Source of the DNA: Flavobacterium psychrotrophum
Lineage (GTDB): Bacteria > Bacteroidota > Bacteroidia > Flavobacteriales > Flavobacteriaceae
Direction of reading: 5' to 3'
Assembly: GCF_003403075.1 (NCBI RefSeq)
Contig: NZ_CP031557.1
Span: 1-64,000, forward strand
Length of the DNA: 64,000 bases
Below are positions 60,060 through 64,000 of this stretch, in pieces; the first letter of the stretch is position 1; the number at the start of each line of letters is the position of its first letter. A program made the translations under genes and the position numbers. The notes beneath the pieces were generated by a model. That model was not told where the DNA came from. It saw only the letters and a list, made by a program, of their open reading frames with translations, and did no database searches.

Positions 60060-60710
60060 TTAATATACAGAATCTGCCCAAACTGTAATTAATTGCCATC
60101 TGGAAGCTGTTTTCTTATAAATATATTTACCGCTATATCCGCACATCATTCCACAGTCGTAAGATAGAGAGATGATGGCTGTTTTATGGTCTCTTGAGAA
60201 TAATGGCATTGATATGGTAGTGAATGAACCAAATTGGTTATGAATATTTTCCCAATATTCTTTTTGGTCTTCTCCAAATACATCACAAAGTTCCGGGAGT
60301 ATGATATTTTTTTTAATCTTAAGTTTTCTTTCATCAATTTTGAATAACGGACCATACCGGGCTTGCTCATAAATAAAATCTACATCTTCTTTTTTAAATA
60401 TGCTGTCGGCTTTTGAAATTTTCTCTCTGCTTGAGAATATAGGTGAAAACTCAGTACCTATAATTATATCAGACATTTTAAAGTAGGATGTGTCTGTTGC
60501 CATGCAGCTATTTATCAGTTCATAAATCATTGCATCGTCAATCAGTTTTTTAGGCGGAGGGGTGCTTGACCAGATTACTTCGGGTTCTTCTTCTGTAATT
60601 ATGGGGTTCTTATCGGGGATTAAGAAAACTTCGTTTTTAATTGCAATCTGCCTGTCGCATGAATAAAGAAATATACTAAAGAGAAGTAGTGGTGTGAAAA
60701 ATCGTTTCAT
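60060..60710 (-). CDS. Hypothetical lipoprotein
   Basis: 216 residues with lipobox FLYSCDRQ (Cys18). The mature part is mixed helix and strand: KKLIDDAMIYELINSC, a block of acidic residues, and a C-terminal SYDCGMMCGYSGKYIYKK with Cys residues near the end. Family not recognised. Single gene without functional neighbours. Confidence 0.65.
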   Translation of the reverse strand: MKRFFTPLLLFSIFLYSCDRQIAIKNEVFLIPDKNPIITEEEPEVIWSSTPPPKKLIDDAMIYELINSCMATDTSYFKMSDIIIGTEFSPIFSSREKISKADSIFKKEDVDFIYEQARYGPLFKIDERKLKIKKNIILPELCDVFGEDQKEYWENIHNQFGSFTTISMPLFSRDHKTAIISLSYDCGMMCGYSGKYIYKKTASRWQLITVWADSVY

Positions 60711-60801
60711 AGGACTGAGGTTGGGAGTACTAAGATAACGAAAAATTGCGAAAGAAATTTTGTATAGACTTTCGTGTGATGGTATGGGTTATCGATTTAT
60801 C

Positions 60802-60874
60802 GATGGCGCAGATTTGTAATCCGTGTCCTATTTGTATCATGTATTATATGCACGGATTACAAATCCGCGCTATC
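60802..60874. repeat. Long inverted repeat, MITE/REP-like
   Basis: 24-base arms GATGGCGCAGATTTGTAATC..CCGTG and their complement (two mismatches) around a 25-base loop. It lies between two minus-strand genes; this kind of repeat occurs between genes in flavobacteria. Confidence 0.75.
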
Positions 60875-60927
60875 GGAGCAGACTGTAAATACTCGCTACT
60901 ACAGTTGTTAAACCTATATTTATTGAA

Positions 60928-61416
60928 TTACTTCCTTACCCACGTCTCAAACACAAATTCATACGCATGCTTCTCGTCCTTCCCATGAAAAACGCTTTCG
61001 GTAAGTTTCCACTCGGCGGGATTTATTTCAGGGAAAAAAGCATCTGCTTCGGGGCTAATACCCAGTACTCGGGTTAGCTCTATTTTGTCGGCTTTTGCTA
61101 AGCTTTGTTTATAGATTTCTCCGCCGCCTATTATAAAAACTTCTTCGTTTTGCGGGCAGGCAGCTAAGGCAGCATCAAGGCTGTTTACAATACTGCAACC
61201 CTCATAAGTGTAATCTTGCTGGCGGGTAATAACAACATTAGTACGGTTAGGCAGCGGGCCGTTCATGCTTTCAAGGGTTTTGCGTCCCATAATAATGTAA
61301 TGGCCGGTGGTAAGCTGCTTAAAACGCTTAAAATCATCTGGCAGGCGCCATATCATCTGGTTGTCTTTGCCCAGGGCATTGTTTTCTGCCGCAGCAGCTA
61401 TAAGGGTAATGGTCAT
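60928..61416 (-). CDS. folA: Dihydrofolate reductase
   Basis: 162 residues. It reduces dihydrofolate with NADPH. Typical blocks: ITLIAAAAENNALGKDNQM, IWRLPDDFKRFKQLT, HYIIMGRKTLESM, and EVFIIGGGEIYKQ. It sits near thyA (62648), whose reaction produces dihydrofolate; two other genes lie between. Confidence 0.95.
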   Translation of the reverse strand: MTITLIAAAAENNALGKDNQMIWRLPDDFKRFKQLTTGHYIIMGRKTLESMNGPLPNRTNVVITRQQDYTYEGCSIVNSLDAALAACPQNEEVFIIGGGEIYKQSLAKADKIELTRVLGISPEADAFFPEINPAEWKLTESVFHGKDEKHAYEFVFETWVRK

Positions 61417-61761
61417 TTATAAAGAGGTAGTAGTGTTGTTGTCTTTTTCAAGCTTTTGTTGTAGCTGATCTATGCGACGTTCCTGGCGGGCCACAAGCTT
61501 TTCTATTTGCTCGCGCTCCCAGGTTTTGTTTATAAAGCTCTCGATAACAAAAATTTTTATAAAGTGTAATATGAATACGAAAGCCCATGCAGTAATAACC
61601 CAGAGGTACCAGTCATATTCTTCGTAAACTTTTAACCAGCGATTAATGATAAACAGGAAAACACTGCCTACAAAAAACAGGATAAAATGCAGGTAAACGC
61701 GCTTTTTCTGTTTGACGCGTTTTCGGGCATATTCATATAATTCTTGCTGTGGTTTTTCCAT
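61417..61761 (-). CDS. 2TM domain protein
   Basis: 114 residues from the ATG at 61761 (MEKPQQELYEYARKRVKQKK); the frame starting at 61800 would overlap the stop of the gene upstream. Two membrane helices (VYLHFILFFVGSVFLFIINR and YLWVITAWAFVFILHFIKIF) are flanked by charged helices, with a C-terminal coiled coil QERRIDQLQQKLEK: the 2TM-domain family. In other proteins this domain is fused to LytTR regulators or histidine kinases; here it is alone. The stop overlaps the start of folA. Confidence 0.8.
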   Translation of the reverse strand: MEKPQQELYEYARKRVKQKKRVYLHFILFFVGSVFLFIINRWLKVYEEYDWYLWVITAWAFVFILHFIKIFVIESFINKTWEREQIEKLVARQERRIDQLQQKLEKDNNTTTSL

Positions 61762-61796
61762 TTTTCTATTTTTTAGACTAAAGATAATAAAAAACA

Positions 61797-62630
61797 TCAT
61801 AGTTTTTTATCATTGTTCAATCTAATGGTTAATGGTAGCTTATAGCGGGCAGCAACAGGCAAGCCTCTTACAGAAGCCGGTTCAGGCCTGGGAAGTTTCT
61901 TTATCAATCGAGTTAATTCATTGTGAAAATAATTATCTTCATCTCCTTCAACATATTCTAAAGTTATTTCACCTGTTCTTGAAAAACTAAGGTCAAGAAT
62001 AAGCCGGATTATTTTATTTTTTTCATTGCTGTGCGGATACCGCATTTTTTTAGTTAAGAGTTTACTAAAGGTTTTGTGGAAGCAAACTTCATTTTCAACA
62101 CCTTCATGTTTGCAGTTCTCATAAGCGGGATAAGAGTCCATGGTTAACATTTCCTGCTTAATATGAGAAGTGCTAATTACACTTTGTGGTGCATTGATGT
62201 AGCAGTTTTTAGTGGTGCTATACAAAAAAACGTAGTTGATTATGAAAACGCTTCGTCTGTCTTTCATTTTGCTATCTTTTGGGTAAAGAGCAGGCAGGTT
62301 ATGCAGGTAACGACGTATTTCATTCTTTAATGGGTCATAGTGACAAAGTATGTCTGTTTCTTCCTGAACGACTTTACCATTCTCATCTGTCAATAATATG
62401 ATTGACAAAGAAAAGTAATCTATGAGTAACCTGTCTTTCAGTTCAGCCGTAAATTGAGGTGTTATCAATGCAGTAATGTCGCTTTCAAATTTTTCCAGTG
62501 TACATTTGTAGGGAGATATCTCCTTAACACAATCTGTAAAAACGGCCTGCTCACCTAACTGAATATTGCTGTTTTGCGCACATAGTTGTAGTCCCGTTAA
62601 AAGTAACAGGGAAAAAATAAATTTGTTCAT
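61797..62630 (-). CDS. TonB-C-like secreted protein
   Basis: 277 residues with a signal peptide (1-18, LTGLQLCAQN). Two halves each carry the C-C..P..F-like and strand-rich pattern of TonB C-terminal domains in flavobacterial proteins: first FTDCVKEISPYKCTLEKF to IILLTDENGKVV, second ENCKHEGVENEVCFHKTF to LDLSFSRTGEITL. No membrane anchor or Pro-rich span, so it is not a classical TonB. Function unknown. Confidence 0.6.
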   Translation of the reverse strand: MNKFIFSLLLLTGLQLCAQNSNIQLGEQAVFTDCVKEISPYKCTLEKFESDITALITPQFTAELKDRLLIDYFSLSIILLTDENGKVVQEETDILCHYDPLKNEIRRYLHNLPALYPKDSKMKDRRSVFIINYVFLYSTTKNCYINAPQSVISTSHIKQEMLTMDSYPAYENCKHEGVENEVCFHKTFSKLLTKKMRYPHSNEKNKIIRLILDLSFSRTGEITLEYVEGDEDNYFHNELTRLIKKLPRPEPASVRGLPVAARYKLPLTIRLNNDKKL

Positions 62631-62647
62631 GGTTGGTTATTAATAGA

Positions 62648-63472
62648 TTACACCGCTACAGCACCTTTAATGTGTGGGTGTGCATTGTATTCGGTAAGGG
62701 TGAAATCTTCAAAGGTAAAGTCGAAGATGTTTTTAACATCCGGGTTTAGTATCATTTTTGGCAGTGGATGCGGCTCGCGGGTAAGTTGTAGTTCTAGCTG
62801 CTCCATGTGGTTGTTGTAAATATGGGCATCGCCAAAGGTGTGGATAAAATCGCCGGCTTCAAAACCGCAAACCTGTGCAATCATCATGGTAAGCAATGCA
62901 TAAGATGCAATATTAAAAGGTACACCAAGAAATATATCAGCACTGCGCTGATATAGCTGACAGCTTAGCTTATTATCTGCTACATAAAACTGGAAGAATG
63001 CGTGGCAGGGTGGGAGCGCTACATTGCCTTCGGCTACGTTTTCTGCGAACGATTTACCACCTTCGGGCAATACGCGCGGATTCCAGGCGCTTACCAGCAT
63101 ACGGCGGCTGTTAGGGTTTGTTTTAAGTGTGTCTATAAGCTCTGTTATCTGGTCAATCTCGCGGCTGTCCCAGTTGCGCCACTGTGCGCCGTAAACGGGG
63201 CCAAGGTTACCATTTTCATCAGCCCATTCATCCCATATCTTTACGCCATTCTCGTTAAGATAGCTAATGTTTGTATCACCTTTTAAAAACCAAAGCAGTT
63301 CATATATAATAGACTTAAGGTGTAGTTTTTTTGTAGTAACAAGCGGGAAGCCTTCGCTAAGGTCAAAACGCATCTGGTAGCCAAAAACACTCTTGGTACC
63401 TGTGCCTGTGCGGTCGCCTTTTTGTGTACCGTTCTCTAAAACATGTTTCACTAAGTCTAAATACTGCTTCAT
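62648..63472 (-). CDS. thyA: Thymidylate synthase
   Basis: 274 residues from the ATG at 63472 ([20 protein letters not shown]); an upstream in-frame ATG at 63622 only adds an extension read across the gap. It makes dTMP from dUMP with methylene-tetrahydrofolate. Catalytic Cys156 in [39 protein letters not shown] and [10 protein letters not shown] are present. It shares the folate cycle with folA. Confidence 0.97.
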   Translation of the reverse strand: MKQYLDLVKHVLENGTQKGDRTGTGTKSVFGYQMRFDLSEGFPLVTTKKLHLKSIIYELLWFLKGDTNISYLNENGVKIWDEWADENGNLGPVYGAQWRNWDSREIDQITELIDTLKTNPNSRRMLVSAWNPRVLPEGGKSFAENVAEGNVALPPCHAFFQFYVADNKLSCQLYQRSADIFLGVPFNIASYALLTMMIAQVCGFEAGDFIHTFGDAHIYNNHMEQLELQLTREPHPLPKMILNPDVKNIFDFTFEDFTLTEYNAHPHIKGAVAV

Positions 63473-63622
63473 GATCTTGATTTGAAAATTTGAAAATAAG
63501 ACGATTTGAAAATTACTTTGGTAACATGCAAATCTCCCTATTGAATTACTGCTGCAAGGTAAAAAAGTAAGGTATACATTATGTAATATGGCCTGTTTTT
63601 TTATTATCAGAGTTATCCACAT

Positions 63623-63656
63623 AAAAAAAGCTGCACATTAAGTACAGCTCTTTTTT
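63623..63656 (-). terminator. Intrinsic terminator after the BFN-domain gene
   Basis: AAAAAAGCTG..AC-ATTA-AGTACAGCT with a U tract on the minus strand, 29 bases past the stop. Confidence 0.75.
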
Positions 63657-63684
63657 CAAATTTTCAAATCGAAGAATTTTCAAA

Positions 63685-64000
63685 TTATGATTCCCTCTTT
63701 GATATTTCATCGCGTATTTTGGCTGCTTTTTCGTAGTCTTCGTTTTGTACTGCAGTTTCAAGCTGCTCGTGCAGTTCCTGCAGGTTATATTGAGAATAGC
63801 CCTCGCCGGAAACAATATTTTCTGTACCAAAGGTTTCTGTAGGAGCAAGTACATCGTCATGCTGTTCATCTTCCTGATCCGGATTTATCTTAAGATAAAT
63901 ACCGGCCTTATCAAGTATGTTCTTGTAAGTAAAAATAGGGGCGTTGAAACGTAGTGCCAGTGCAATAGCATCGCTGGTGCGGGCATCGATAATTTCTTCA
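63685..64000 (-). CDS. Bifunctional nuclease domain protein (DUF151), C-terminal part
   Basis: The last 104 codons lie in the window; the start is beyond base 64000. EEIIDARTSDAIALALRFN is the conserved core of the BFN/DUF151 domain. A linker with many Asp and Glu leads to a UvrB/UvrC-type helical motif (LHEQLETAVQNEDYEKAAKI, then RDEIS) at the C-terminus. In plants and Mycobacterium BFN proteins have nuclease activity; for this one it is inferred. A 96-residue ORF in another frame (63579-63869) is a shadow. Confidence 0.88.
   Translation of the reverse strand, partial: EEIIDARTSDAIALALRFNAPIFTYKNILDKAGIYLKINPDQEDEQHDDVLAPTETFGTENIVSGEGYSQYNLQELHEQLETAVQNEDYEKAAKIRDEISKRES

Noticed and set aside
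63579..63869. 96-residue minus-strand ORF at the window end
   Set aside because: The overlapping frame encodes the BFN domain and UVR-type motif; this one is a shadow.

Overview
The window is chromosomal DNA from a member of the Flavobacteriaceae (Bacteroidota), probably Flavobacterium or a close relative; the species cannot be told. Evidence: a class II HMG-CoA reductase overlapping a GYDIA-type GHMP kinase (mevalonate route), PorT of the type IX secretion system (T9SS), a 2520-residue adhesin ending in a T9SS sorting signal, a TamL-type lipoprotein, an AccD without zinc cysteines, and promoters of the form TTG-N19/20-TATATTTG with no clear Shine-Dalgarno sequences.

Layout. 1-4023: peptide-use operon (DPP IV, then two POT peptide transporters; the first transporter has a frameshift near its start). 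4187-6422: mvaA and GYDIA kinase; the kinase gene carries a tRNA T-arm-like sequence. 6424-6831: LprI-like protein. 6949-9997: TPP riboswitch and thiM-thiE-thiD-tenA thiamine salvage operon. 10078-13833: S41 peptidase, AIM24-family protein, a membrane protein, a YchJ-like protein and a hypothetical.

14162-24846: initiator tRNA-Met carrying an integrated element of about 10.6 kb. The left end is the tRNA itself with a large serine recombinase gene reading into it. The right end (24772-24805) repeats pieces of the tRNA 3' half and is followed by what is probably the original tRNA terminator. The element carries two serine recombinases, several very small genes coupled by overlap, tandem SHOCT-domain proteins, a small HTH regulator, a VirE-N/BT4734-like protein, a CoiA-like nuclease, and a divergent pair (multi-TM membrane protein and RES-like putative NAD+-degrading toxin) separated by a perfect 26-bp-arm palindrome. 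Strong hairpins punctuate its genes. No conjugation genes are visible, so it looks like a small mobilisable or defence-type island. The CoiA/RES/membrane part is the best candidate for an undescribed system.

25162-34166: comEC, NlpC/P60 peptidase, lpxB, lipocalin-like lipoprotein, surE, tail-specific protease and an oligopeptide-type ABC permease. 34556-40052: rod-shape operon mreB-mreC-mreD-mrdA-rodA, with purH upstream. 41809-44850: MacB-like permease, a frameshifted unknown gene, and a serine hydrolase. 45000-52562: giant FN3/GEVED T9SS adhesin. 53042-59886: accD, fbaA, tamL, an RNA methyltransferase, porT and ubiE. 60060-64000: lipoprotein, folA, 2TM protein, TonB-C-like protein, thyA, and the C-terminal part of a bifunctional nuclease-domain protein.

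Housekeeping genes dominate outside the island. The island appears more AT-rich than its flanks by eye; this was not computed.
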